DNA from: Candidatus Allofournierella merdigallinarum
Lineage (GTDB): Bacteria; Bacillota; Clostridia; Oscillospirales; Ruminococcaceae
NCBI GenBank assembly: GCA_019117205.1
Contig: DXAC01000056.1
Coordinates: 1-64,000, forward strand
Length of the DNA stretch: 64,000 bases
Direction of reading: 5' to 3'
The notes under the pieces are model-generated. The model did not search any database, had not been told where the DNA came from, and saw only the letters and a program-made list of their open reading frames with translations. Positions 7,238 to 15,899 of the stretch are shown here, in pieces (the first letter of the stretch is position 1; each line of letters begins with the position of its first letter). The translations under genes were made by a program, and so were the position numbers.

Positions 7238-9604
7238 ATGGGCCTCCTGGGAAAACCGCAGAACAAATACTGGCTCACCTTTGGCCTGTGCGCCCTGGCG
7301 GCGGCGCTGGTGTTTCTGCCTTTTTACATCGTGGACGGCGGCATCTTCCTCTACGCCGGCGACTTCAACAGCCAGCAGATCCCCTTTTACTATTATGCCA
7401 ACGAGTTTTTAAAATCCGGCGGCGGCACGTTCAGCTGGGCCGCCGACCTGGGCAGCGACTTCTGGAACAGCTACTCCTTTTATCTGGCGGGCAGCCCCTT
7501 TTTCTGGCTGAGCCTGGTCTTTCCCGCCGCCTGGCAGCCTTTCCTGATGGCCCCGATGCTGGTGCTCAAGTTCGCGGTGGCGGGCGGCGGCGCCTGTCTC
7601 TGGGCCCGCCGCTGGGTAAAGGACGGGAACCTGGCGGTGCTGGCGGGGTGCCTGTACGCCTTTTCCGGCTTCACGGTGTACAACGTGTTCTTCAACCACT
7701 TTGTGGACGTGGTGGCACTGTTCCCCTATCTTTTGTGGGCGCTGGACGGGACGGTGCTGGAAAAGCGCCGGGGCCCCTTTGCGGCGCTGGTGGCGCTGAA
7801 CCTTTTGAACAACTACTTTTTCTTTGCCGGGCAGATCGTCTTTCTGGCGATCTACTTCGTCTGCATGACCGCCTCGGGCGTCTATCGCTGGAACGGCAGA
7901 ACATTCGGCGCGCTGGCGGCGGAGAGCCTCCTGGGGTGCGGCATGGGCTGCGTGCTGGCCTGGCCGGCCCTTTTGAGCCTGGTGGAGAACCCCCGCACGG
8001 TGGACCCGGCCAGCGGCTTTGGCTTTCTCTTCTACTCCAAGTCCCAGCAGTACGGGGCCATTCTTTACAGCCTGTTCTTCCCGCCGGACTGCCCCTATAT
8101 GCCGGTGATCTTCACCGAGGGGGTCATCAAGTGGACCAGCATGTCCGCCTACCTGCCGCTGGTGGGGCTGGCCGGGGTGATCGCCTACCTGCGCTGCACC
8201 CAGAAAACGGCGTTCCGGCGCATTTTGTTCACCTGCCTGGTCATGGCCCTGGTGCCGGCGCTGAACTCCGCCTTTTACGCCATGAACTCCAGCTACTACG
8301 CCCGCTGGTGGTACATGCCCATCCTGGTGATGTGCGCCGCCACCGCCCGGGCGCTGGAGGACGAGCGCATCGACCTCAAAAAGGGCGTGCGGCCCACCCT
8401 GGCGGTGCTGCTGGCGTTCATCGTCTTCACCTTTGTGCCGGTGGAGGAGGACGGGGAGTGGAGCTTCGGGGTGATCGAGTACCCGGAAAAGTTCTGGCTC
8501 AATCTGGGGCTGGTCCTGCTGGGGCTGGCGGTGTTCTGGCTGCTCTGGGTGCAGTACCGCCGCCGGCCGCTGCTGGCAAGACGGCTCACCGCCGCGGTGC
8601 TGGCCTTTGGCTGCCTGTACAGCGTGGTACACATCTCCATCGGAAAGTTCGCCCAGTGGACCAACGACGCGGACTGGCGCACCCAGCAGTATGAGGACGC
8701 CCGCGCCCTGGCACAGGAGATGCCCCAGGGCGCTTACCGCATCGACGACTACGAGTGCTACGACAATGTGGGGCTGTGGATGGGCAAAAGCTGCCTGCAA
8801 TTCTTCAACTCCACCGTGGCCCCCTCCATCCTGGAATTCTACCCCCAGTTCGGCGTCAAGCGGGATGTCCGCAGCGAGCCGGGGCTGGAGGACTACGCCC
8901 TGCGGGGCCTTTTGGCGGTGAAGTACACCGTGACGCCGGTGGCCAAGGCCGCCGACTTTGAGAAAGAGGCGGGGGACGACTGGGTCTACTGGGGCGCCAA
9001 GGGGGACCTGGCGGTGTACGAGAACCGGTACGCCCTGCCCATGGCCTACGGCTATGAATACTACGTCACCGCCGAGCAGTTCGAGGGGGTGCCGGAGAGC
9101 CAGCGGGCCAACCTGCTTTTGCGGGCCATGGTGCTCACCGACGAGCAGATCGAAGCCTGGGGCGGCCTGCTCGCGCCTCTGCCGGAGGACCTGCTCACCG
9201 GCTTTTCCAAAGAGAGCTACCACCAGGACGTGACCGACCGGCAGGGGCAGGGCGCCCTGGAGGTGAGCCTGGACAGCGGCGGCCTTTCCGCCCGCTTCGA
9301 GCTGGAGCAGGAGACGGTGGTGCTGCTGGCGGTGCCCTTTGACCCGGGCTTTACCGCCACCGTGAACGGCGAAAAAACGCCGGTGGAAAAGGTGGACGGC
9401 GGCCTGTGCGCCGTGCGCGTGCCCGCCGGGCAGGCGGAGCTGCGGCTGGACCACTTCACCTTTGGCCTGGACCAGAGCCTGGCCGCTGCCGGTGTGAGCG
9501 CCGTGCTCTATGCCGGATATCTTGTCTGGCACCGCCGCCGCAAAGCGAGGCGGGCCTGGGCGAAACGCGCCCCCGAAACGACGATCTATCGCAAGGAGAA
9601 CTGA
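7238..9604 (+). CDS. YfhO-family polytopic membrane protein (GT-C-like)
   Basis: 788-residue membrane protein of the YfhO family, members of which are GT-C-fold proteins implicated in glycosylation of wall or lipid-linked polymers. About a dozen hydrophobic segments fill residues 10-440. An early extracytoplasmic acidic loop, GDFNSQQIPFYY (about 43-54), resembles the family's catalytic-site loop. The last 300 residues form a soluble extracytoplasmic domain followed by one final membrane helix and a basic tail. A GTG three codons upstream is also open, but AAAGGAA is better placed for the ATG. Tex follows 5 nt later and its ribosome site lies in the end of this gene. Substrate unknown. Confidence 0.78.
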   Translation: MGLLGKPQNKYWLTFGLCALAAALVFLPFYIVDGGIFLYAGDFNSQQIPFYYYANEFLKSGGGTFSWAADLGSDFWNSYSFYLAGSPFFWLSLVFPAAWQPFLMAPMLVLKFAVAGGGACLWARRWVKDGNLAVLAGCLYAFSGFTVYNVFFNHFVDVVALFPYLLWALDGTVLEKRRGPFAALVALNLLNNYFFFAGQIVFLAIYFVCMTASGVYRWNGRTFGALAAESLLGCGMGCVLAWPALLSLVENPRTVDPASGFGFLFYSKSQQYGAILYSLFFPPDCPYMPVIFTEGVIKWTSMSAYLPLVGLAGVIAYLRCTQKTAFRRILFTCLVMALVPALNSAFYAMNSSYYARWWYMPILVMCAATARALEDERIDLKKGVRPTLAVLLAFIVFTFVPVEEDGEWSFGVIEYPEKFWLNLGLVLLGLAVFWLLWVQYRRRPLLARRLTAAVLAFGCLYSVVHISIGKFAQWTNDADWRTQQYEDARALAQEMPQGAYRIDDYECYDNVGLWMGKSCLQFFNSTVAPSILEFYPQFGVKRDVRSEPGLEDYALRGLLAVKYTVTPVAKAADFEKEAGDDWVYWGAKGDLAVYENRYALPMAYGYEYYVTAEQFEGVPESQRANLLLRAMVLTDEQIEAWGGLLAPLPEDLLTGFSKESYHQDVTDRQGQGALEVSLDSGGLSARFELEQETVVLLAVPFDPGFTATVNGEKTPVEKVDGGLCAVRVPAGQAELRLDHFTFGLDQSLAAAGVSAVLYAGYLVWHRRRKARRAWAKRAPETTIYRKEN

Positions 9605-9609
9605 CCAGA

Positions 9610-11751
9610 ATGGACTACGCAAAACGACTGGCGGCGGAGCTTTCCGCCCCCGAAACCCGTGTGGCCGCCGCCATCGCCCTCATCGACGAGGGCAACACCA
9701 TCCCGTTCATCGCCCGCTACCGCAAGGAGGCCACCGGCGCCATGGACGACCAGCTGCTGCGCACCCTGGCGGACCGGCTGGAGTACCTGCGGGGGCTGGA
9801 CAAACGCAAGGAGGAGGTAAAAAGCGCCATCGAGGCCCAGGGCGCCCTCACCGAGGAGCTCTCCGCCAAGCTGGAAAGCGCCGCCACCCTGGCGGAGGTG
9901 GAGGACCTCTACCGCCCCTACCGCCCCAAGCGCAAGACCCGGGCCAGCGTGGCCCGGGCCCGGGGCCTGGAGCCGCTGGCCGCGGCCCTGCTGGCCCAGG
10001 ACGGGAAGCTGGACGTTGTCGCCGCCGCCCAGGGGTATATCAGCGAGGAGGTGCCGGACGCCGAGGCGGCGCTGGCCGGCGCCCGGGACATCCTGGCGGA
10101 ACAGATCAGCGACGACGCGGCGGCGCGGGCGGAGCTGCGCCGCTTCTACCGGGCGTTCGGCCTGGTGAAGAGCGAGGCGGCCAAAGAGGAGGACAGCGTC
10201 TACGCCCCCTATTACGACTTCTCCCAGCCGGTGGGCAAGATCGCCGGCCACCGGGTGCTTGCCCTGGACCGGGGCGAGCGGGAGGGCTTTTTAAAGGTGT
10301 GGGTGGAGGTGGACGCCGAACGGGCCGCCGCCATCCTCTGCCGGATGTTCGTGAAAGGCCGCGGCCCCGCCGCCGACCAGGTGGACCAGGCGGCCCGGGA
10401 CGCTTATACCCGCCTTGTCCACCCCAGCCTCGAGCGGGAGATACGCGCTTTCCTCACCGAGCAGGCGGCGGAGGGGGCCATCCAGGTGTTTGGCGAAAAC
10501 CTGCGGCAGCTGCTGCTGGCCCCGCCCGTCAAGGGCAAGGTGGCCATGGGCCTGGATCCCGGCTACCGGATGGGCTGCAAGGTGGCGGTGGTGGACGCCA
10601 CCGGCCGGGTGCTGGACACCGCCGTGGTCTACCCGGTGCCCCAGTTCAAGCGGGTGGAGCAGGCCAAGAGCACCATCAAGGCCCTGATCAAAAAGCACGG
10701 GGTGCAGATCATCGCCATCGGCAACGGCACCGCCGGCAAGGAGACGGAGATCTTCGCCGCCGAGGTGATCCGGGAGATCGGCGGCGGGGTGCAGTATATG
10801 GTGGTCAGCGAGGCGGGGGCCAGCGTCTACTCCGCCAGCGAGCTGGCCGCAAAGGAGTTCCCCCAGTTCGACGTGAACCTGCGCAGCGCGGTGTCCATCG
10901 CCCGCCGGCTGCAGGACCCCCTGGCGGAGCTGGTGAAGATCGACCCCAAGGCGGTGGGGGTGGGCCAGTACCAGCACGACATGCCCGCCAAGCGCCTGGC
11001 GGACGCCCTGGACGGGGTGGTGGAGGGCTGCGTGAACACCGTTGGGGTGGACCTGAACACCGCCAGCGCGCCCCTTTTGAGCCGGGTGGCGGGCCTCTCC
11101 GCCGCCACCGCCAAAAACGTGGTGGCCTGGCGGGAGGAGCACGGCGCCTTTGAAAGCCGCGCCCAGCTGAAAAAGGTCAAGGGCCTGGGGCCCAAGGCCT
11201 TTGAGCAGTGCGCCGGCTTCCTGCGGCTGCCGGGGGCCAAGGAGCCCCTGGACGGCACCGCCGTCCACCCGGAGAGCTACGCCGCGGCGCGGGCCCTTTT
11301 GAAGCTGTGTGATTTTTCCGAAAAGGACATCGGCACCGAGGCCATCGCGGCGCTGCCCGCCCGCGCCAGGGCCATCGGCTTTGCCCGCCTTTGCGCCGAG
11401 ACCGGCGCGGGCAAAGAGACCCTGGAGGACATCATCGCGGAGCTGCTGCGCCCCGGGCGGGACATGCGGGACGAGCTGCCCCCGCCGCTGCTTCGCACCG
11501 ACGTGATGAGCCTGGAGGACCTAAAGCCCGGCATGGAGCTTTCCGGCACGGTGCGCAACGTCATCGACTTCGGCGCCTTTGTGGACATCGGCGTGCATCA
11601 GGACGGCCTGGTACACATCAGCCAGCTCAGCGACAGGTTCATCCGCCACCCCAGCCAGGCGGTGAAAGTGGGCCAGGTGGTCAAGGTGAAAGTGCTGGAG
11701 GTGGACGCAAAGAAAAAGCGCATCAGCCTCACCATGAAAGGGCTGAACTGA
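9610..11751 (+). CDS. tex: Tex-family RNA-binding transcription accessory protein
   Basis: 713-residue protein with the complete Tex domain order: N-terminal helical region (RYRKEATGAMDD, residues 35-46), YqgF/RNase H-like domain (GLDPGYRMGCKVAVVD, near 313-328), a helix-hairpin-helix segment (VGVDLNTAS through KVKGLGPKAFEQCAGF, near 478-540) and a C-terminal S1 domain (near 636-710, GTVRNVIDFGAFVDIGVHQDG in the S1 core). Tex binds nucleic acid and influences transcription. The ATG is chosen because AAGGAG (9593-9598) is 11 nt upstream; the reading frame stays open for 200 more nt into yfhO but that part reads like antisense-type low-complexity protein. Confidence 0.95.
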   Translation: MDYAKRLAAELSAPETRVAAAIALIDEGNTIPFIARYRKEATGAMDDQLLRTLADRLEYLRGLDKRKEEVKSAIEAQGALTEELSAKLESAATLAEVEDLYRPYRPKRKTRASVARARGLEPLAAALLAQDGKLDVVAAAQGYISEEVPDAEAALAGARDILAEQISDDAAARAELRRFYRAFGLVKSEAAKEEDSVYAPYYDFSQPVGKIAGHRVLALDRGEREGFLKVWVEVDAERAAAILCRMFVKGRGPAADQVDQAARDAYTRLVHPSLEREIRAFLTEQAAEGAIQVFGENLRQLLLAPPVKGKVAMGLDPGYRMGCKVAVVDATGRVLDTAVVYPVPQFKRVEQAKSTIKALIKKHGVQIIAIGNGTAGKETEIFAAEVIREIGGGVQYMVVSEAGASVYSASELAAKEFPQFDVNLRSAVSIARRLQDPLAELVKIDPKAVGVGQYQHDMPAKRLADALDGVVEGCVNTVGVDLNTASAPLLSRVAGLSAATAKNVVAWREEHGAFESRAQLKKVKGLGPKAFEQCAGFLRLPGAKEPLDGTAVHPESYAAARALLKLCDFSEKDIGTEAIAALPARARAIGFARLCAETGAGKETLEDIIAELLRPGRDMRDELPPPLLRTDVMSLEDLKPGMELSGTVRNVIDFGAFVDIGVHQDGLVHISQLSDRFIRHPSQAVKVGQVVKVKVLEVDAKKKRISLTMKGLN

Positions 11752-11769
11752 CCGCGCCCCAAAATGACA

Positions 11770-11818
11770 AAGAGGAGCCGCTCCCGGAAGACCCGGGAGC
11801 GGCTCCTCTTGGCGTTTT
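11770..11818 (+). terminator. Strong intrinsic terminator after tex
   Basis: An 18-bp perfect stem (11770-11787 and 11793-11810) with a 5-nt loop is followed by GGCGTTTTT on the plus strand. The asnA stop codon on the other strand overlaps the T-run, so the hairpin lies between two convergent genes and may serve both. Confidence 0.9.
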
Positions 11819-12825
11819 TACAAAAGCGGGATGCCCGCCTCTTCGCAGGCTTTGCGGGTGGCGGCGTCCCACAGGCTCACCTGCACCTCGCCCACGTGGA
11901 CCTTTTCCAGCAGCAGCATACACAGCCGGCTCTGGCCGATGCCGCCGCCGATGGTCAGCGGCAGCTGCCCCGCCAGCAGCATCTTGTGGAAAGCCAGCTC
12001 CCGCCGCTCGTCGCAGCCGGCCAGGGTGAGCTGCCGGTCCAGGGCGGCCGGGTCCACCCGGATGCCCATGCTGCTGATCTCCACCGCGCACTGCAGCGGC
12101 TCGTGCCAGAAAAGCAGGTCGCCGTTCAGCGTCCAGTCGTCGTAGTCCGGGGCGCGGCCGTCGTGGGGCTTGCCGCTTTTCAGCTTGCCGCCGATCTGCT
12201 CGATGAAGATGGTGCCCTGCTCCCTGGCAAAGGCGTTCTCCCGCTCCTTGGGGGTCAGGTCCGGCCACCGGTCCTCCAGCTGCTGGCTGGTGACAAAGGC
12301 CACCTGGCGGGAGAGGCTGGTGGTCAGCTGGGGGAACTCCCACTTGAGCTCGTCCAGGGTGGAGCTGATGGCGTAGACGATGTTCTGCACGGTGGCGTGC
12401 AGGTAGTCCCGGTTGCGCTGGTCCGCCTCGATGACCTTTTCCCAGTCCCACTGGTCCACGTACACCGAGTGCAGGTTGTCCAGCGCCTCGTCCCGGCGGA
12501 TGGCGTTCATGTCGGTGAGCAGGCCGTTGCCCGGCCGAAAGCCGTACTGGTGCAGCGCCAGCCGCTTCCACTTGGCCAGGCTGTGCACCACCTGGGCGCT
12601 GGAGCCGGTGGCGGGAATGTCAAAGCTCACCGGCCGCTCCACCCCGTTCAGGTCGTCGTTGAGGCCCAGGGCCGGGTCCACGAACAGGGGGGCGGTGACC
12701 CGCTTCAGGTGCAGCGCCGCGCACAGCTTTACCTCAAAGGTCTGCTTGATCAGGCCGATGGCCTTTTGGGTGTCGTACAAACCCAGGCAGGGCACATACC
12801 CCGCGGGCACCGTGTAATCGCTCAC
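11818..12825 (-). CDS. asnA: Aspartate--ammonia ligase (asparagine synthetase A)
   Basis: Ammonia-dependent asparagine synthetase, a class II aminoacyl-tRNA-synthetase-like enzyme converting aspartate, NH3 and ATP to asparagine. The 335-residue protein matches AsnA throughout: PLFVDPALGLNDDLNGVERP, HSLAKWKR, LDNLHSVYVDQWDWEK and the C-terminal GGGIGQSRLCMLLL motif. I start at a GTG (12823-12825) because GAGGTG lies 6 nt upstream and the protein then begins MSDYTVPAGYVP as expected; a TTG ten codons earlier falls inside a hairpin. The gene follows the CNNM transporter closely and is probably cotranscribed with it. Confidence 0.94.
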   Translation of the reverse strand: MSDYTVPAGYVPCLGLYDTQKAIGLIKQTFEVKLCAALHLKRVTAPLFVDPALGLNDDLNGVERPVSFDIPATGSSAQVVHSLAKWKRLALHQYGFRPGNGLLTDMNAIRRDEALDNLHSVYVDQWDWEKVIEADQRNRDYLHATVQNIVYAISSTLDELKWEFPQLTTSLSRQVAFVTSQQLEDRWPDLTPKERENAFAREQGTIFIEQIGGKLKSGKPHDGRAPDYDDWTLNGDLLFWHEPLQCAVEISSMGIRVDPAALDRQLTLAGCDERRELAFHKMLLAGQLPLTIGGGIGQSRLCMLLLEKVHVGEVQVSLWDAATRKACEEAGIPLL

Positions 12826-12843
12826 AAAAAACACCTCGTTCGC

Positions 12844-12864
12844 GGGCGGCCCCAAGGGCCGCCC
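12844..12864 (-). other. Hairpin between CNNM gene and asnA
   Basis: A 9-bp G+C stem with a 3-nt loop lies just past the CNNM gene stop. On the minus strand a T6 run occurs only 12 nt later, at the asnA ribosome site, so it could attenuate or process the transcript rather than end it. Function is inference. Confidence 0.45.
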
Positions 12865-12868
12865 CGCT

Positions 12869-14146
12869 TTATTTCTCCTGCGCCTCGGGGGGCATCAGCC
12901 GCACCAGCAGCGACAGGATGCGCTTGTCCTCCACCTGCTCCACCGTGACGTGCAGGTTTTCAAAATCGAAGCTCTCGCCGGGGGCGGGGATGTGCTCCAG
13001 GCACTCCAGGGCCCAGCCAGCGGCGCTGGAAAAGTCCGAGTCAAAGCCCTTGATGCGGACCCCCAGCTCCTCGAAAACGTCGTCGATGTTGGCCTCGCCC
13101 GCCACCCGGAACAGATGCTCCTCCAGCTGGCGCACCGGCAGCTCCTCCACCTCGTCGGTCTCATCGAAGATCTCGCCCACCAGCTCCTCCAGCACGTCCT
13201 CCAGCGTCACAAGGCCCAGGGTGCCGCCGTAGTCGTCGGTGACGATGGCCATGTGCTGCTTTTGGCGGCGGAACTCCGCCAGCAGATCGTTGATGTGCTT
13301 GGTGCGGTAGACAAAGGGGATCTGGCGGCACAGGGCCCGCACGTCGATGCTCTGGCCCCGGGCCATGCACTCGAACAGGTCCCGGGTGTGGAGCATACCG
13401 ATGATGTGGTCGATGTCCCCCTCGTACACCGGGATGCGGGTGTAGGAGTTTTCCAGCACCGTGTTCACCACCTCGGCGGCGGGGTCGTTCACGTCCACCG
13501 CCACCATGTCCACCCGGGGCACCAGGATCTCCTGCACGGTGATGTCGTCGAACTCGATGGCGGACTGGATGATCTCGGTCTCCTGGCTGTCCAGCACGCC
13601 CTCCTCCTCCACCGTGTCGATGATGGTCTTCAGCTCGTCCTCGGTGACGCTGGGCTGCAGCTCCAGCCCCGCGCTGCGCCGGCCGGTGAACAGCCGCTTG
13701 AGCAGCACGAAGAACATCACGATGGGGGAGAAGACGGTGCGTAGAAACGCGATGATCCCCGACACCTGCATGGCGAGAAATTCCGCGCTGTCCTTGGCGA
13801 GGCTCTTGGGCAGGATCTCGCCGAAGATCAGCACAATCAGCGTCATGCCAAAGGTGGCGATGGCCGGGCCGCTGGTGGGGCCCCACAGGGCAGTGGCCGC
13901 CACGGTGGCCAGCGAGGCGCTGGCCATGTTCACGATGTTGTTGCCGATGAGGATGGTGGAGATGGTCTTGTCGAAGTCTTCCGCCACTTTCAGGGCCGTT
14001 TTCGCCCGCTTGTCGCCGTCGTCCGCCTTGTTCCGCATACGGATCTTGTTGAACGAGGAGATGGCCGTTTCACTGGCGGAAAAAAACGCCGAACAGGCCA
14101 CCAAAAGCACCAGGGCAAGATAAATACTCGGGCCAGGGGTATCCAA
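12869..14146 (-). CDS. CNNM/HlyC-CorC family transporter with CBS domains
   Basis: 425-residue protein of the HlyC/CorC (UPF0053) family, many of which are Mg2+ exporters. Order: DUF21/CNNM transmembrane domain (about 1-195, beginning IYLALVLLVACSAFFSASETA), a CBS pair (about 205-330, including VPRVDMVAVDVN and IVTDDYGGTLGLVTLEDVLEELVG), then the CorC_HlyC transporter-associated domain (about 345-420). In-frame initiation is at TTG (14144-14146), 11 nt after GAAAGG; two nearby ATGs are in another frame. A good promoter lies 56 nt upstream. Paired with asnA downstream. Ion specificity cannot be read from sequence. Confidence 0.88.
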   Translation of the reverse strand: MDTPGPSIYLALVLLVACSAFFSASETAISSFNKIRMRNKADDGDKRAKTALKVAEDFDKTISTILIGNNIVNMASASLATVAATALWGPTSGPAIATFGMTLIVLIFGEILPKSLAKDSAEFLAMQVSGIIAFLRTVFSPIVMFFVLLKRLFTGRRSAGLELQPSVTEDELKTIIDTVEEEGVLDSQETEIIQSAIEFDDITVQEILVPRVDMVAVDVNDPAAEVVNTVLENSYTRIPVYEGDIDHIIGMLHTRDLFECMARGQSIDVRALCRQIPFVYRTKHINDLLAEFRRQKQHMAIVTDDYGGTLGLVTLEDVLEELVGEIFDETDEVEELPVRQLEEHLFRVAGEANIDDVFEELGVRIKGFDSDFSSAAGWALECLEHIPAPGESFDFENLHVTVEQVEDKRILSLLVRLMPPEAQEK

Positions 14147-14201
14147 ACATCATCAAACCTTTCATTCTGTAAAGTATCAAAGGTCAAAAGACCTCACAAT
14201 A

Positions 14202-14230
14202 TATATAGCAGAAATCCGGCGGCAATGCAA
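14202..14230 (-). promoter_or_regulatory. Sigma-A promoter of the CNNM-asnA unit
   Basis: On the minus strand TTGCAT (14225-14230), a 17-nt spacer and TATATA (14202-14207) preceded by TGC form a canonical extended promoter reading toward the CNNM gene. Confidence 0.75.
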
Positions 14231-14420
14231 TAAAAATACGCCGTGCAGCCCCCAAAAAACCGGCAACTGTCACCGGGCGGAAAAATGGACGATAGTTGCA
14301 ATCGCGCAGAGGGGCAAAACCGGGACGCGCAATATGCAACAAAATTTTTTCCCGGAATGGAGCCGTTTCGTTCACCTGGTAGAAATGGGCGGAAAATAAT
14401 GTACAACTGGATTTTTTGTG

Positions 14421-14429
14421 TGGTATAAT
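14421..14429 (+). promoter_or_regulatory. Extended -10 of the HPr-like gene
   Basis: TGG-TATAAT with perfect hexamer 14424-14429. The -35 position holds GTACAA, a poor match. Transcription would start about 105 nt before the ATG. Confidence 0.55.
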
Positions 14430-14539
14430 GACCCTGGCCGAACGCCGCGAGGGAAAGGCGGCACACCGGCCGGGGGCGCCGCGCGGGCCATGGGCCCGCC
14501 TTCCGCGCCCCGCATCCTGATCGAAAGAGGGTAGTTACT

Positions 14540-14761
14540 ATGAGCAGACCGGTCAAGGTGACCTGCTTCAAGCAGGTACACAACATCGTGAGCGCCGCGT
14601 CCCAGTGCCGGCGCGAGGTCAGCGTTCAGGACCTGAAGGGTGCCGTAGCCGACGCCAAGAGCATCCTCGGTTTGATGAACCTGGACTTTACCCAGCCCGT
14701 GGAGATCGTCGCGGAGGACCCCGCCGAAGAGGAGCGGGTCTACAACGCCGTGCGCCACTGA
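14540..14761 (+). CDS. HPr-like small protein lacking the HxRP active site
   Basis: 73-residue protein with the HPr fold pattern. The second half, DAKSILGLMNLDFTQPVEIVAEDP, matches the HPr regulatory-Ser helix and following strand (KSIMGVMSL in classical HPr), so the HprK-target serine appears conserved. The active-site loop, however, reads QVHNIVSAAS rather than GLHARPA: a histidine (H14) is at the right place but the Arg-Pro pair that stabilises phospho-His is missing. It may therefore be a regulatory rather than sugar-transporting relative. ATG with GAAAGAGGG upstream. Monocistronic, ending in a strong terminator. Family placement is by motif only. Confidence 0.72.
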   Translation: MSRPVKVTCFKQVHNIVSAASQCRREVSVQDLKGAVADAKSILGLMNLDFTQPVEIVAEDPAEEERVYNAVRH

Positions 14762-14769
14762 GCCGGAAC

Positions 14770-14814
14770 ACAGCAAGCGCCCCGCCGCAGGTACTGCGGC
14801 GGGGCGCTTGCTGT
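14770..14814. terminator. Very strong bidirectional terminator
   Basis: A 21-bp perfect stem (14770-14790 with 14794-14814) with a 3-nt loop lies between the HPr-like gene and the convergent membrane-protein gene. The flanking T-run is short, so function rests on stem strength. Confidence 0.75.
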
Positions 14815-14821
14815 TTGCGGA

Positions 14822-15859
14822 TCACTTCGGGCCCGGAGGCGTCTGGGCCGCCCGCTTTTGAGCGGCGACGGCCTGGAGCTCGGCCAGCTTCTGCTGCTGG
14901 CGCTCCTCCTCCTGCTGCATACGGCGGGCCCGCTCGGCCTGCTTGTGCTGGGCGGCAGCCTGCAGCTGCCGGAGCTTTTCCTCCTGGGCCCGCTGCTGCT
15001 GCTCGGCCCGCTGGGCCGCCGTGAGGCGGGCGGGGCGGGCGGCCTTGGCGGGCGCCGGGGCGCTTTCCTCCCGGGGGGCCGGCTCACTGGCGGCGGGCTG
15101 CCCGGCGGCGGGGGCCGCCTTGGCCGCCGCGGCAATGGCGGCCGCCAGAACGGCGGCGTCCACCGGCACCGGCTCCCCGGCCGCGCCGGATCGGGCGGGC
15201 GCCGGGGCGTCCTCCGGGGCCTTTTTGCGGCGGGCGGGCTTCTTCTCCGCCGTGTCGGAGGCAGGCTCCGGGGCTTTTTTGCGACGGGCGGGCTCCTTCT
15301 CCGCCGTGTCGGGGGCGCTCTCCGGGGCCTTTTTGCGGCGGGCGGGCTTCTTCTCCGCCTCGGCGGGGGCGGGCTCCGGGGCTTTTTTGCGGCGGGTGGT
15401 TTGCTTTTCCGCCCCGGGCTTTTCCGCGGCGGGGGCCGGGGGCGCTTCGGGCGCCGGCGGCTCTGCCGGCTGCTCCTGCGCGGGCGCGGCCGGGCCTGCC
15501 TTGGGGGCCGGGCTCTCGCCGGCCGGGGGCGCCTGGGCTGCCGGGGGCGCTTCAGCCTGGTCGGCGGCCTCCTCCACGGCGGCCTCGGCAAAGGGAGCTT
15601 CCGGCTCGGCCTCGGTCAGGGCGGCCGCCTCGGTCAGGGCAGGGGAGGCGCCCGGCTTGTCCCTGCCGGCGGAAAGGGTCTGGAACACCTCGGCGACGAA
15701 CGCCCCCCAGATGCAGACCAGTAGGGCCACGATGCACCAGAACGTGATGGCGTTCATCCGCTCGTCCAGAAAAGAGTGGTTCAGCAGGATGAGCAGCGCC
15801 AGCGCCGCGCCGGCGGTGACCACCAGGGTCATGAACAGGCTTTTGATCAGGTGACGCAC
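14822..15859 (-). CDS. Membrane protein with Lys/Ala/Pro tandem repeats and coiled coil
   Basis: 345 residues; no named family recognised. Two hydrophobic helices (about 8-27 and 38-58) anchor a long tail. Residues 65-155 are Ala/Pro/Glu-rich, followed by four 18-residue repeats containing RRKKAPE, a basic stretch embedded in acidic/proline spacers, then a Gln/Glu/Ala-rich coiled coil (LTAAQRAEQQQRAQEEKL onwards). The topology suggests a cytoplasmic or wall-spanning extended tail with charged repeats. GTG start (15857-15859) is preceded by AAGGAGG; the longer open frame upstream overlaps upp and is rejected. It lies 40 nt after upp and is probably the last gene of that operon. Composition makes homology searches unreliable. 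Confidence 0.75.
   Translation of the reverse strand: MRHLIKSLFMTLVVTAGAALALLILLNHSFLDERMNAITFWCIVALLVCIWGAFVAEVFQTLSAGRDKPGASPALTEAAALTEAEPEAPFAEAAVEEAADQAEAPPAAQAPPAGESPAPKAGPAAPAQEQPAEPPAPEAPPAPAAEKPGAEKQTTRRKKAPEPAPAEAEKKPARRKKAPESAPDTAEKEPARRKKAPEPASDTAEKKPARRKKAPEDAPAPARSGAAGEPVPVDAAVLAAAIAAAAKAAPAAGQPAASEPAPREESAPAPAKAARPARLTAAQRAEQQQRAQEEKLRQLQAAAQHKQAERARRMQQEEERQQQKLAELQAVAAQKRAAQTPPGPK
15215..15405 (-). repeat. 54-bp in-frame tandem repeat, four copies
   Basis: The segment coding for RRKKAPE recurs with exact 54-bp spacing: the junction of the T-run and GCG falls at 15227, 15281, 15335 and 15389. Copies differ by scattered, partly synonymous changes, so the array is diverged and not a recent slip product. 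Confidence 0.9.
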
Positions 15860-15899
15860 GGGGCCGCCGCCTCCTTTCAGGTGGAATGGAAAAACAGGC

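Larger units (their letters stand above)
14147..14539. other. 393-nt A+T-richer intergenic region
   Basis: This divergent gap separates the CNNM gene and the HPr-like gene. It holds the minus-strand CNNM promoter (14202-14230), a small perfect hairpin AGGTC-AAAA-GACCT in the CNNM leader (14181-14194), an extended -10 for the HPr-like gene (14421-14429) and a G+C-rich leader of about 105 nt before its ATG. I recognise no riboswitch or small RNA in it. Confidence 0.6.

Noticed and set aside
9406..9609. Upstream extension of tex into yfhO
   Set aside because: Arg/Ala-rich out-of-frame reading of yfhO; family members begin at the ATG at 9610.
14430..14539. Possible riboswitch in the leader of the HPr-like gene
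   Set aside because: The leader is G+C-rich and can form hairpins, but matches no class I know and has no terminator/antiterminator pair.
15215..15405. Possible CRISPR array
   Set aside because: The 54-bp units are contiguous, in frame and diverged, with no spacers.
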